From: a virus
IMG/VR virus record: IMGVR_UViG_3300009702_000017
Location: 57,051 to 121,050 of that record
Direction: 5' to 3' (one strand)
Length of the DNA stretch: 64,000 nucleotides
The notes beneath the pieces are model-generated. The model made no database searches. It was given only the letters and a program-made list of their open reading frames with translations, and had not been told where the DNA came from. This document shows positions 1-8,244 of this stretch, piece after piece (position 1 is the first letter of the stretch; each line of letters begins with the position of its first letter). The translations under genes and the position numbers were made by a program.

Positions 1-961
1 ATGGGTCAGCTCCATTAGTGCTAAACTCACTGAAGTTCACAGGCGAGTTCGTACCATGGTACACTACCTTGGGTCTATTGTTCTCTGTGATCTGAGAACC
101 ATTGAACCAGTGCTTGAACGCTGGGCTGTTTTCCATCGAAGGATCTCGTCCAGACTTCGGTTCATCGAACATAGCCAGCTGTTCCGCCTTTTCAAGAGGG
201 CGCTGCTTCTCCCACTCGTCCCACTTCGGTCCCTTGTAGGTCACATGGCCGTTGTGGTCAAAGCCATATCCAGGCATGAGGGTAGCTATCGTACATCTAC
301 AATGCGGGTGCTCCCCAGCAATGCTCGGTTCATTGTCTCCACGCTTATGGTAGCCGGCCTTGCATTCTGACAAGCGCCATAGTCTCGGCGTTACATCGTC
401 TTCGTTCAAGTGAAGACGCTTACACTCATCACACAGATGCTCGTCATGTACGACCACGAAATAGACAACTGGATCGTTTTCTCCAACGTCCTCATTGATC
501 TTGACGATTCCCTCTAGAGCACCAAAGGCACGTCCGTTCTGCGCCTCGCTATCGATGATTGTCTTGACATTCTTGCCGACCTCACCCCATACATCCGTGA
601 GCTTTCCGTTCAACACCGTCTCTACGTCAGTGTCGATGCCCTGAGCCTTCGCATCCGCGAGGAACGAAGATACTTCGTTGACGACCTTGGCCTTTGCATT
701 AGCGCGAGAGGCATCGAGATAGTTTTCTGCAACGGATAACAACGACTTCAATACCCGAGGATTTCCATTGACCCCTTCCGCCTCTGCGGCAGTAAGGTAC
801 AAGCCCGGAAGAGACATCCGCGACTTACGACCAAACAAGATACGCTTGTCGATGCTACCTTTTCCGAGGAAGCGAGACTTGGCGCGGTCAAACATTTGAT
901 CGATGAGACTATCGATCAACTTGAGAGCGGCGCCAGAGAGAACGTAGTGCGGCGCTGGCAT
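1..961 (-). CDS. MuF-type minor head protein with C-terminal ADP-ribosyltransferase-like domain (partial)
   Basis: The start ATG shares its A with the portal stop (TAATG), so it is translationally coupled; the 3' end is beyond the window. About 320 residues are readable. The middle has the cysteine/histidine pattern of MuF/SPP1 gp7 head proteins: CDECKRLH, then HPHCRC about 45 residues later. After a linker, the end of the readable part has a WFNGSQITENN...VVYHGT segment resembling the start of ART-PolyVal ADP-ribosyltransferase domains often fused to phage head proteins. By family knowledge the MuF part sits at the portal and may be ejected with DNA. The toxin/effector role is inferred; the catalytic region is not in the window. 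Confidence 0.75.
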   Translation of the reverse strand, partial: MPAPHYVLSGAALKLIDSLIDQMFDRAKSRFLGKGSIDKRILFGRKSRMSLPGLYLTAAEAEGVNGNPRVLKSLLSVAENYLDASRANAKAKVVNEVSSFLADAKAQGIDTDVETVLNGKLTDVWGEVGKNVKTIIDSEAQNGRAFGALEGIVKINEDVGENDPVVYFVVVHDEHLCDECKRLHLNEDDVTPRLWRLSECKAGYHKRGDNEPSIAGEHPHCRCTIATLMPGYGFDHNGHVTYKGPKWDEWEKQRPLEKAEQLAMFDEPKSGRDPSMENSPAFKHWFNGSQITENNRPKVVYHGTNSPVNFSEFSTNGADP

Positions 962-3069
962 TAGTTCTCCTTTGGTAGATAGTTCCTACGAATTACCTTG
1001 CAAGCCTCTTTGAGCATCCGCTTGGAGTCATTTTCCCACCACTGCATGAAATCGTTCACGGTGACCTTGTGGTGAGCCAAGACCCTACGCTTCGACGTAG
1101 GTAACTGACGCTCGGACTTGGTAAGGGAGTCCAAGGCAAGATCGGCGCTTCTGGATAGATCCTGTTCTCCAGACATGTCCTGTTCGGGCGATGGCTGACC
1201 CGCTTCGCTTGCCTGTGTGCCTTCCTGGCCCTGGGCCTCGGCTGGGGCGTCACCACTGCCCGCTGCAGCTCCTGGGGCTCCCTGGGCGCCCTGCTGTTGC
1301 TGCATTTGAGCCTGCTGCTGCATTTGAGCCTGTTGCTGCATCTGCTGCCATTCGAACCAGAACGGGTCTCTAATGTAGGCAAGGGACTGATCTTGGGATG
1401 CCCCCTGGACCCCCAACAGCTTCTCCACGATGACACCTACCGGAACGTACTTGTCAATGACAGCTTGCCACTGTGGATTGAGAAGGAAATCGCCCCCAAG
1501 TTGCTGGTCAATCGGATCCTTCTCTACCGCCTCCAGCACCTTGTTCATCGTCATATGCAGCGGCATGTCTTGCTGCAACCGGATGGACTCCTTCTCTGCC
1601 GTCTCGGACTCTAGACCAAGAAGCTTCAAGGTGCAAATCTTCGACAAGTTCTTGTCGATGACAGGCATGATGTAGGTGTTGAGAAAGTCCTGCCACTGTG
1701 CAATTAGCGGCCTAATACCTACGTCTCTGGCTGCCTCCAACTTGTACTCGGCGTTAGATTCGGATAGAGCCTGATTGTTTGTACCGCGAGACAAGTGGGC
1801 GTAGCCAGGAAGCTCCTCTGGAGACATTTGGAACGCTGCCATGATAGTCCGCGCGTTTGTGTCCGACAAGAACTGGAACTCCATATCACGCTGACCTTGA
1901 TCAATCGGGGTCCAATTGATCCTGTCTTCTGGCCCGATACCAAATACGGGCATACGCCAGGAGTTGTCTACGCCATTGATGTTCGCATTGAACTCTTGCT
2001 GCACCTGAGATACAACCTGCTCATCTACCTCTTCCGACTGAATGATGAGCATTCCCCGGGTAGCGCGGCCAGACTGGAAGTACAGCTTGTTGTGGGTCGT
2101 AATGTTGATGTGGGTTGTAACGGCTGCTAGAATAGTATCAAGCGGAGTTACTGGATACCCATCTAACTCAATGTCGTTCACAGGATAGAAATTATGTACC
2201 ACACACTCTTCGTCTGTGAATGCCTGCTTCGGAGTTCCATCGATAACCTGAATCCAGGTGTACTCGTCATTCTCAAACCGCTCTGGCTCCAGCCTTTCGT
2301 TCTTGAAGCGCTCAAGTAGCTTCCGGGCTTGATCACGAATAGCTTGCTCAGCCTCCTGCTGCGGAGTGGCACGGTAGATGGTACCAGCGTCGATTGGACG
2401 GAAGCTGTGGAACTCACGCTCCCCATTACCATTCATCACGTAGATGAGTTCTGTCGCAATACGCCCAACTGTGATTGCGTTTTTGGTACTACGCAATAGG
2501 TACTGCGAAAACGTCATGCGATCTTCTGCATGATCATAGCCTTCTACTCGACCACAGCTATATAGGAGCTTCTCAGCCTTCTCAATACGATCCCGAAGAG
2601 CCTCTTTTTGCTCTTCATCCATCTTGTCCGTCGTACCTGGATTTGGTTCAATAACGTAACCAGTCGAGAAGCGATCGGGACGAGGACGACCAAAGGTTCC
2701 AACGTGATTGCCTCGTGCGTTTATAATGGCAGCGACAAGATCGTCCTGAATGGCAATGCGCTTCAGAACCCTATCTGGAATCATCCGCAGCTTGGCGCGG
2801 TAGACTGACTGGTACTCACCCGGATGGTTTGGATCCTTTTCAAAGGCCAAGCGCGTGATACTACGCTTACCACCTGGACCATTGAGGATATTCAATACAC
2901 TCTTGGCTAGAGAAGGATAGCCATCAGACGTTGCATCCTCCTCCGATTTCTCTAGAGACGCTTCCACGAACGGATCGATGAACGCGACCGAAACCCCCTT
3001 GGGGCGCTTAGATCCGATGGGATACATCTTGAGCGACAAGGGCTCTTCGTGGTGAATTGAGGAAGACAT
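961..3069 (-). CDS. Portal protein
   Basis: A 702-residue protein that should form the dodecameric DNA-entry ring at the capsid vertex. I chose the ATG that overlaps the upstream stop (TAATG) rather than a start 22 codons earlier inside the neighbouring gene. It lies between large terminase and the MuF head protein, the classic portal position, and its length is in the range of large myovirus portals. The body is alpha/beta with a NITTHNKLYFQSGR segment near residue 340. Residues about 575-600 are a Gln/Met/Ala-rich low-complexity stretch encoded by a short tandem repeat, followed by a Gly/Ala/Glu-rich linker and a basic C-terminus. The call rests on position and architecture. Confidence 0.8.
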   Translation of the reverse strand: MSSSIHHEEPLSLKMYPIGSKRPKGVSVAFIDPFVEASLEKSEEDATSDGYPSLAKSVLNILNGPGGKRSITRLAFEKDPNHPGEYQSVYRAKLRMIPDRVLKRIAIQDDLVAAIINARGNHVGTFGRPRPDRFSTGYVIEPNPGTTDKMDEEQKEALRDRIEKAEKLLYSCGRVEGYDHAEDRMTFSQYLLRSTKNAITVGRIATELIYVMNGNGEREFHSFRPIDAGTIYRATPQQEAEQAIRDQARKLLERFKNERLEPERFENDEYTWIQVIDGTPKQAFTDEECVVHNFYPVNDIELDGYPVTPLDTILAAVTTHINITTHNKLYFQSGRATRGMLIIQSEEVDEQVVSQVQQEFNANINGVDNSWRMPVFGIGPEDRINWTPIDQGQRDMEFQFLSDTNARTIMAAFQMSPEELPGYAHLSRGTNNQALSESNAEYKLEAARDVGIRPLIAQWQDFLNTYIMPVIDKNLSKICTLKLLGLESETAEKESIRLQQDMPLHMTMNKVLEAVEKDPIDQQLGGDFLLNPQWQAVIDKYVPVGVIVEKLLGVQGASQDQSLAYIRDPFWFEWQQMQQQAQMQQQAQMQQQQGAQGAPGAAAGSGDAPAEAQGQEGTQASEAGQPSPEQDMSGEQDLSRSADLALDSLTKSERQLPTSKRRVLAHHKVTVNDFMQWWENDSKRMLKEACKVIRRNYLPKEN
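1294..1344. repeat. 18-bp tandem repeat inside the portal gene
   Basis: Two full copies and one partial copy of an 18-bp unit (CTGYTGCTGCATTTGAGC on the plus strand) encode repeated Gln-Ala-Gln-Met-Gln-Gln units of the portal tail. The repeat keeps the reading frame, so copy number can change without frameshift. It probably arose by slippage in a flexible linker. Confidence 0.8.
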
Positions 3070-4052
3070 TACTCGGTAGAAATGACAGTGAGGTTTAGGG
3101 TCTGCGTACTCTTGTTCACCACTTCCATCGACCACGTTGGACCAATCTTGGTGAGATAGGCTACGCTAGCTGGGTCAGCTGCGGTACTAGGTGACAAACG
3201 CTGGTAATCTCCGGTGTCCCCATTCATACGTACAACGCACTCTTGGTCTGCCTCGATGTGAACGAATCGTTTGGAAGACGTATAGAACTGAAGCCCAGTC
3301 GCATCCGGCAAAATACCGGTCTCGGTCGCAAGCGGTGAGGTGCTTGCAAACTCGATCCACGTAGAAGTCACTCGCTGCAACTCGTAGGTCTTTTGGGTGC
3401 CAATGGCGAATCCAGCACTAATAGCAAGTTTGTCTCCTGGCTGTACACCATCGGCCGAAAAAGCGATCAGTTGTGCATCAGAGGTGAGCGTGACGCTTTC
3501 GGAAACACCAGTAAAGACTTCTCCTGCGAGGCGAGTTAGCTGAATTTGGGTAGTGGACTGAACCGCCATCACCTGCCAGAATCCCACATTGAGGAAGTTG
3601 AACGGCGAAGCCGAGTCTCCAGTTAGCTGACCCGGAATGAACAGCGTATCACCGGGCGCGACACCAGCAAACGACCCAACATCGATCTGCATAGTAACAC
3701 TACCATTGCTATTGACCGTAGTAGTAACGGTAGAGCCAGAAAGCGCCAGATTCCGATCTGTCCTAAATACCGGGTTCGTACCACTAGTCCAGGTAAGCCT
3801 ATAGATACCCCTGTTCGCCACATTCTCTTCAAGCGAGAACTGCGATGTAGCGTCTGTCAGAGTAGTACGCACACCATTGAAGATCGATAGCGTAGCAGAT
3901 GGATCAACCGCATATCCCCTAGACGTTGGGTTTTCAACAATCAATCCACTCTGCTCATGAGTCCAGTCTACAAACCTGCGCTGTGGATTGTCGTTAGCGG
4001 CAGAGTCACCGTAAGCGATGATTTTGATTAAGTGTCTGAAAACCGCATTCAT
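3069..4052 (-). CDS. Putative virion structural protein between terminase and portal
   Basis: A 327-residue protein. I start it at the ATG preceded by GGAGTAGGAG, seven codons inside the longest frame. It is rich in Thr, Ser, Gly and Val and is predicted mostly beta, with no membrane segment and no recognised catalytic motif. Its stop overlaps the portal start (TAATG). The sequence just upstream, after the large terminase stop, holds one of the AATCTAT motifs seen before virion genes. A decoration or head-fibre role is possible from composition and position, but the family is not recognised. Confidence 0.6.
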   Translation of the reverse strand: MNAVFRHLIKIIAYGDSAANDNPQRRFVDWTHEQSGLIVENPTSRGYAVDPSATLSIFNGVRTTLTDATSQFSLEENVANRGIYRLTWTSGTNPVFRTDRNLALSGSTVTTTVNSNGSVTMQIDVGSFAGVAPGDTLFIPGQLTGDSASPFNFLNVGFWQVMAVQSTTQIQLTRLAGEVFTGVSESVTLTSDAQLIAFSADGVQPGDKLAISAGFAIGTQKTYELQRVTSTWIEFASTSPLATETGILPDATGLQFYTSSKRFVHIEADQECVVRMNGDTGDYQRLSPSTAADPASVAYLTKIGPTWSMEVVNKSTQTLNLTVISTE

Positions 4053-4071
4053 TGGCGTACTCCTACTCCCC

Positions 4072-4078
4072 ATAGATT
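4072..4078 (-). promoter_or_regulatory. AATCTAT motif upstream of a virion gene
   Basis: The minus strand reads GTAATCTATGG about 20 bases upstream of the start at 4052. It is one of five such sites before virion genes, the others near 46018, 47088, 51289 and 63600. A candidate late promoter core; inference only. Confidence 0.35.
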
Positions 4079-4082
4079 ACGG

Positions 4083-6017
4083 CTAGATACCAAAGTGGAA
4101 GCCGCCCTTCTTTTTCACACCGCCGGTGATGACTCGACCCGGCCTAACGCCGGTAAGCTGTTCGATCTGCTTCTGCATCCAGTCATCTTGGGTATACCGC
4201 GCATCAATCGTAACTGGCCTTCGCCCCTCTTCTAATATGGGGGGGCCACTAATCCCCTTCCCCTTCTTGAACGTATTCATCAATCCATAACGCAATGCAT
4301 CACAACTGTCGTCATCCTCCTCGTCGGGCTTGTTAGTCAAATTTCCCTCCGAGTCGGTAGCAAAGTGGTACTTGGATATACGCTCGAAAGCAGTGTCGAT
4401 AGCCTTATCTCCCTTCAGGAAATACAACCTGGACGGCATTCCTACGGGGTGAATCATGGCACGAGTCAACTCAATACCAGCCTTCACACTTCCCGCATTC
4501 TTCTTCCACGTTACACAACGAAACCCCTTACGCTTAAACGTCTTTGTCGAAGCCGGATCCTCCGGGTCTGCGTAAATCTTCGGATCGTAATCTCGGATTT
4601 GCTGGTTGCACACGTCAATCTTCTGCTCTAACTCCAACCCTTCCTTTGAGATAGACTCCAACACAAAAGCCCTATCACCATCTACCGCAAAAAGAATGAC
4701 AGCAAACGGGTGAGTGAATCCGTAGTCCATACCCGCCACGAACTTCGTACCCCTAGACTTGAATAGCGCAACAAGTTCCTGCTTTGAGAAATCCTCCGAA
4801 TACTCCTCGCCGGTCACCATTGACGCAATTTCAGCGGCAGTCTTCTTCTGCCTTTCCGCATCAAGGTACGGATAAATCAAGCCATATGCCCCTGGCTTGC
4901 GACACATCAGCTGTGCATTCGCTTCTTCAAGGTCAACGCTCTTGAACTGATTGACAACGTGCGTAATAGGCTTCAGCAAGGGTGGGTACAGATCATCTGG
5001 CAACGAGCCCCGCTGCTTTGTCGCAAGGCGCCCCTTACACATCGCAAATAAGTTACAGTTACGCAGACAACCAACAAAGCCTTCGTCTCGCTCGTACTTC
5101 TTCTGCTTCTCTGGAGGCAGGCCGTTGTATTGCTTTTCCGAAATCGATTCCAGGTACTCGTCACTGTAGTAGATAGGGATACGAGGGAAGTCTGGAAGGT
5201 GTCGATCTGGAGTGCACTTCTCTGTCACATCGATGATGTTCCAGTGCCGAATCTGTAAGTCACTCCTCTCTGGGTCCTTCTCATGCTTGTCAATCTCCTG
5301 CTGTACTAGACCATATGAAGTCTTTCGCGTACTGGTGAGAAAGACCACGGGGTTGTGGCGCTCCTCATCAGGCGATGGAATCATCTTCGACTCCTTGTAC
5401 GCCCTGGGATTCGCCAAGTCCATCTCGTCTAGACAGAAGAACGGAACGTGCTCTGAGTTTGCACCGGCCACAGTACCTACAATCACCTGAAGATACTTGG
5501 TGTACTTCTTGTAGCGAAACTGCTCCTCATCAGAAAGCTCAAGGTACTTAGCGCGATTTAGGAATTCCCCAGTTTCGCGACGTTCATACCACTCAACCTC
5601 AAGACGTCTCTGGCTCGAGCTTACCTTGTAATCACGCAAATATGGCCTATCGAAAAACCCCTGAATGTAGCTAACTGCCTTTGCGGACTGCGATGTAATG
5701 GCCGCCATATGAGCAACATTCCTACGACCATGCAACATGGTTGCAACGTGAAGTGCCGCTGAACCAAGAGTCTTAAAGCCTTCTCGATAAGCATATGCAA
5801 GCAAACGGCTAATGCTAGCGTCGTTCCGAAGCATAGCAGAGTAAAGCTCCCAAATCATGTCCATGGGAGACGAATTCGACTGTTCATCAATGATCGAATC
5901 AGTAAAATTCAGATGCAGGTATATCTGCATCCACCGATGCAAGTCCTGTTTAGTCTCACACGGGAGAAAAAGTGCTTGCCTGTAAAGGCGATCTTTATCA
6001 CTAACTATCATTGCCAT
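4083..6017 (-). CDS. terL: Terminase large subunit (packaging ATPase/nuclease)
   Basis: A 644-residue packaging motor. The N-terminal ATPase has a deviant Walker A, AYREGFKTLGS (about residues 75-86), and a Walker B, VPFFCLDEMD, with D197/E198. The C-terminal RNase H-fold nuclease shows three spaced acidic motifs: GMDYGFTHPF (D431), YADPED (about D484) and SCDALRY (D573). A cysteine cluster, GCLRNCNLFAMC (about 317-327), between the domains suggests a bound metal. The start overlaps the small terminase stop by 17 bases. The stop is followed one codon later by a second in-frame stop. Confidence 0.93.
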   Translation of the reverse strand: MAMIVSDKDRLYRQALFLPCETKQDLHRWMQIYLHLNFTDSIIDEQSNSSPMDMIWELYSAMLRNDASISRLLAYAYREGFKTLGSAALHVATMLHGRRNVAHMAAITSQSAKAVSYIQGFFDRPYLRDYKVSSSQRRLEVEWYERRETGEFLNRAKYLELSDEEQFRYKKYTKYLQVIVGTVAGANSEHVPFFCLDEMDLANPRAYKESKMIPSPDEERHNPVVFLTSTRKTSYGLVQQEIDKHEKDPERSDLQIRHWNIIDVTEKCTPDRHLPDFPRIPIYYSDEYLESISEKQYNGLPPEKQKKYERDEGFVGCLRNCNLFAMCKGRLATKQRGSLPDDLYPPLLKPITHVVNQFKSVDLEEANAQLMCRKPGAYGLIYPYLDAERQKKTAAEIASMVTGEEYSEDFSKQELVALFKSRGTKFVAGMDYGFTHPFAVILFAVDGDRAFVLESISKEGLELEQKIDVCNQQIRDYDPKIYADPEDPASTKTFKRKGFRCVTWKKNAGSVKAGIELTRAMIHPVGMPSRLYFLKGDKAIDTAFERISKYHFATDSEGNLTNKPDEEDDDSCDALRYGLMNTFKKGKGISGPPILEEGRRPVTIDARYTQDDWMQKQIEQLTGVRPGRVITGGVKKKGGFHFGI

Positions 6018-6621
6018 TTTTCTGCGACTTCAAGAGCAGTTCTCGAAGCGCCTCCGCATGTTCTGGACCTACGATTGACTCCACTGACACCGTGTTCTCT
6101 ACCTTCCCGGTATGCTCAATCTGGCCAACGAGCTTCGTCGTATTGTTTTGACCCGTCATTTCAAGAAGGAGCTTACTCAAGTCCTTGTAGTTGCGTACAT
6201 TGTCAGGTACCATAGTGTTCTTGAGATGAGTAGCGTCTCCCGTTTGAATAAACCTCTGAATCGCCTCACGTTGCTTCTTGTGGGTAGCCGAAAGTACCGT
6301 GGCGATGAAGTCTACAGCCTCTACCTGCACCTGTCTCACTCGACCAGCTACAGTATCAAACAGACGAGCCATATGCTCGTCACGAAGACGATCCCAGTCC
6401 CCCTCAAGGCGTGCTTGTATGACAGCGCCATGAGGCAGCTTGTTCAGCTTCGCAATTTCGAGACAGCTACTACCGTTGAGGAACAGTGAAAAAAGTTGAG
6501 CCTGCAACGAGGTTGCTAGGCGGTACCCTTCCTTCTCTTCGTAAGCCTTGAGGGCTGTTCTCTCCCTCTCCGTCAACCGATCCATCGGAACTAGCTGGTT
6601 CTCTTCTTGGTTCAGGTCCAT
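6001..6621 (-). CDS. terS: Terminase small subunit (putative)
   Basis: A 206-residue helical protein immediately upstream of, and overlapping, the large terminase. Residues about 38-75 look like a helix-turn-helix, with LFLNGSSCLEIAKLNKLPHG and a following basic helix, as in DNA-binding small terminases that select packaging sites. The middle is a long helical oligomerisation region and the C-terminus is acidic. A purine-rich GGAAGTAGAGAG precedes the ATG. The call relies on size, HTH and position. Confidence 0.7.
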   Translation of the reverse strand: MDLNQEENQLVPMDRLTERERTALKAYEEKEGYRLATSLQAQLFSLFLNGSSCLEIAKLNKLPHGAVIQARLEGDWDRLRDEHMARLFDTVAGRVRQVQVEAVDFIATVLSATHKKQREAIQRFIQTGDATHLKNTMVPDNVRNYKDLSKLLLEMTGQNNTTKLVGQIEHTGKVENTVSVESIVGPEHAEALRELLLKSQKNGNDS

Positions 6622-6940
6622 ATCTCTCTACTTCCACTTCGTTCCCATCTACGAAAATCTCCACCATCCACTCATCTCCAAGCATCGAAACTACCGAATA
6701 CTGAAGCATCTTGAATCTCTGTGGTATGTCGTCTGGATACACTTTTTCTGGATCTGTCTCAAAACGAAACCGAATCGTGTATGCGGGACGGTCAATCTCA
6801 ACCGTGTACTTTGCGCCAGGGTAAGCAACAAGAGGCCAATGCTTCAACTGGACAATTTGCGCCTCATGGAGCATCCCCGTCTTTTCGGTCACCATGCTCC
6901 GAAGGCGTTTTAGCTTTAGCCAACCTTCGGAACTATTCAC
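6470..6940 (-). CDS. Hypothetical protein; 3' part overlaps terS
   Basis: Starts with GTG inside the stop of the upstream nuclease gene (GTGA). The first roughly 100 residues read as a compact alpha/beta protein of unknown family; the last 50 or so are low-complexity and overlap the terS HTH region in another frame by about 150 bases. Removing one base from the CCC run at 6644-6646 (GGG on the coding strand) would end the protein at 6628, just upstream of the terS start, with ...FVDGTKWK. So the true gene may be 6628-6940 and the overlap a one-base artefact or mutation. Confidence 0.55.
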   Translation of the reverse strand: MNSSEGWLKLKRLRSMVTEKTGMLHEAQIVQLKHWPLVAYPGAKYTVEIDRPAYTIRFRFETDPEKVYPDDIPQRFKMLQYSVVSMLGDEWMVEIFVDGNEVEVERYGPEPRREPASSDGSVDGEGENSPQGLRREGRVPPSNLVAGSTFFTVPQR

Positions 6941-7944
6941 ATCCCAATCCTCTCTGCCGCCATCTGCCTCAGTTCGTCAGTAGGCGTCCCATGCGGCGGG
7001 ACGAACGCCTGTACATAAGATTGGAACGCCTTATCAATCCCTTCCGATTCTCTGACCTTGATATCCTTCTTGTCCGTCTTGAAGGTACGCAGCTTAACAC
7101 CAGGGCGGCGATACTTTTTCGCAACCCCTTCAAGCCACGCCTCTGGACCCCTCAGGTCAACCCTCCACGTAGTCCGGTCATCGAGGGTGGGCAAGTCGTC
7201 GTCTGGGGTAAGTGTGACGCTCCTGATGGCCCTACAAACCGTATCCGTTGGGATGCCCTTGGGATTGAGGATAGCGGGAGCAGGAGCGTCTACTTCAACG
7301 AGCCATAGATGACGGTCTACGTCCGCGTCCATAGCAGACCTCCAACGGGGAGCACCAATGTACCAGACATTCCCAAACCGCTGTGGGGTATGGATATGGC
7401 CAGAAATGAACGTGGCATTCGGGAATAGCCTCGGATCCACACCATCCTTGGCATAGAACCCGTTCTCATACTTCGATCCGTCGAACGTCTGATGGCAGAA
7501 GTAGATGTTCCCAGGGCACGGATTCTCATGTTTCCTGACGGTATCTACGAACCCCTTCCTAGAGGCCATGTATGGCATGAAGACAGCACCGGGAATATCA
7601 TCAAATGCAGTGACCTTGTTCACCACATACACATTCCCTTCATTGAACATATCCATCGAAGTCTCTTGGATAGCGTTCGTGCCAGCTTGATCGTGATTCC
7701 CGACTAGTACGATCACTCGACCAAATTCACCTACTGTAGTCGAAAGATCACTAAACGCTTCACGCCAAAATTCCTGCACCCCTAGATGCAAGATGGAATG
7801 ATCGTTAGTCTGGTCCCCCATGAAGACTGGGGTAGCGTTATGCTCCTCCACGAGCTTCCTGATGTACTCGATAAGCGAACGACAGTCGTCCAGTTCGGAG
7901 TAGACTGCGTGTACATCTCCAATGAGCAGGAGCTTACTCGACAT
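6937..7944 (-). CDS. Metallophosphoesterase, Mre11/SbcD/gp47-like nuclease subunit
   Basis: A 335-residue calcineurin-fold protein with the full metal-ligand series: GDVHA (residues 9-13), MGDQTNDH, VGNHDQ, CHQTF and SGHIHTP. The start at 7944 overlaps the preceding small gene (ATGTCGAGTAA). The spacing and C-terminal cap match the nuclease subunit of Mre11-Rad50/SbcCD/T4 gp47-46 complexes, and the likely partner ATPase with a zinc hook is at 15370-17508. It should process DNA ends for recombination-dependent replication. It lies close to the sigma-like gene, as gp47 lies near gene 55 in T4-type phages. Confidence 0.85.
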   Translation of the reverse strand: MSSKLLLIGDVHAVYSELDDCRSLIEYIRKLVEEHNATPVFMGDQTNDHSILHLGVQEFWREAFSDLSTTVGEFGRVIVLVGNHDQAGTNAIQETSMDMFNEGNVYVVNKVTAFDDIPGAVFMPYMASRKGFVDTVRKHENPCPGNIYFCHQTFDGSKYENGFYAKDGVDPRLFPNATFISGHIHTPQRFGNVWYIGAPRWRSAMDADVDRHLWLVEVDAPAPAILNPKGIPTDTVCRAIRSVTLTPDDDLPTLDDRTTWRVDLRGPEAWLEGVAKKYRRPGVKLRTFKTDKKDIKVRESEGIDKAFQSYVQAFVPPHGTPTDELRQMAAERIGM

Positions 7945-8122
7945 CGTGCTGACCCCTAACAAAGAGCACGAAAGACTCTGGAATGATCAATACTTCACTT
8001 TTCTCGTCTCCGATGTCAATACTATAAACCTGTTGTCCATGGGGCTGATTCTTGATCACACCATCAACCCAAACAACATCCCCTTCAAAAATCGTCTTTC
8101 CGTTACCAAAGACCACACGCAA
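7934..8122 (-). CDS. Small hypothetical protein (possibly the 3' part of a stop-interrupted ORF)
   Basis: A 62-residue beta-rich protein if started at TTG 8122; no strong ribosome site is seen there. The frame is open upstream to an in-frame TAG at 8159-8161 and, beyond that, to the well-initiated 25-codon ORF 8159-8236. The sequence between TAG and TTG also reads like protein (GGWTPSYTAVPLR). Either the TTG is used, or the two parts form one protein of about 100 residues by readthrough or before a nonsense mutation. Function unknown. Confidence 0.5.
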   Translation of the reverse strand: MRVVFGNGKTIFEGDVVWVDGVIKNQPHGQQVYSIDIGDEKSEVLIIPESFVLFVRGQHDVE

Positions 8123-8135
8123 CGGGACTGCCGTG

Positions 8136-8171
8136 TACGAGGGTGTCCAACCACCCTTCTACACCCTCGTA
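8136..8171 (-). other. 10-bp perfect hairpin around an in-frame TAG codon
   Basis: TACGAGGGTG at 8136-8145 is exactly complementary to CACCCTCGTA at 8162-8171, with a 16-base loop. On the transcript the TAG stop is the first codon of the loop. There is no U-run after it, so it does not look like an intrinsic terminator. Confidence 0.6.
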
Positions 8172-8236
8172 TTAGCCCGCTTCTCTTGACTGAAAGGTTC
8201 TACCCCAAGCTTGTTGTTCCATGCGATTATACTCAT
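8159..8236 (-). CDS. 25-residue ORF ending at TAG, in frame with the downstream gene
   Basis: Starts with ATG after a strong TAGGAGACAGT ribosome site that overlaps the stop of the sigma-like gene. It encodes MSIIAWNNKLGVEP... for 25 codons to TAG at 8159. The downstream 62-residue ORF is in the same frame with no other stop between. A true short peptide, a readthrough leader, or the 5' part of a gene with a nonsense mutation are all possible. Confidence 0.5.
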   Translation of the reverse strand: MSIIAWNNKLGVEPFSQEKRANTRV

Positions 8237-8244
8237 ACTGTCTC

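Noticed and set aside
1294-1344. CRISPR-like short repeats
   Set aside because: The units are adjacent, in frame and encode a Gln-rich linker in the portal; there are no spacers or cas genes.
8136-8171. Hairpin as an intrinsic terminator after the sigma-like gene
   Set aside because: No U-run on either side, and the ORFs around it are in frame and coupled.
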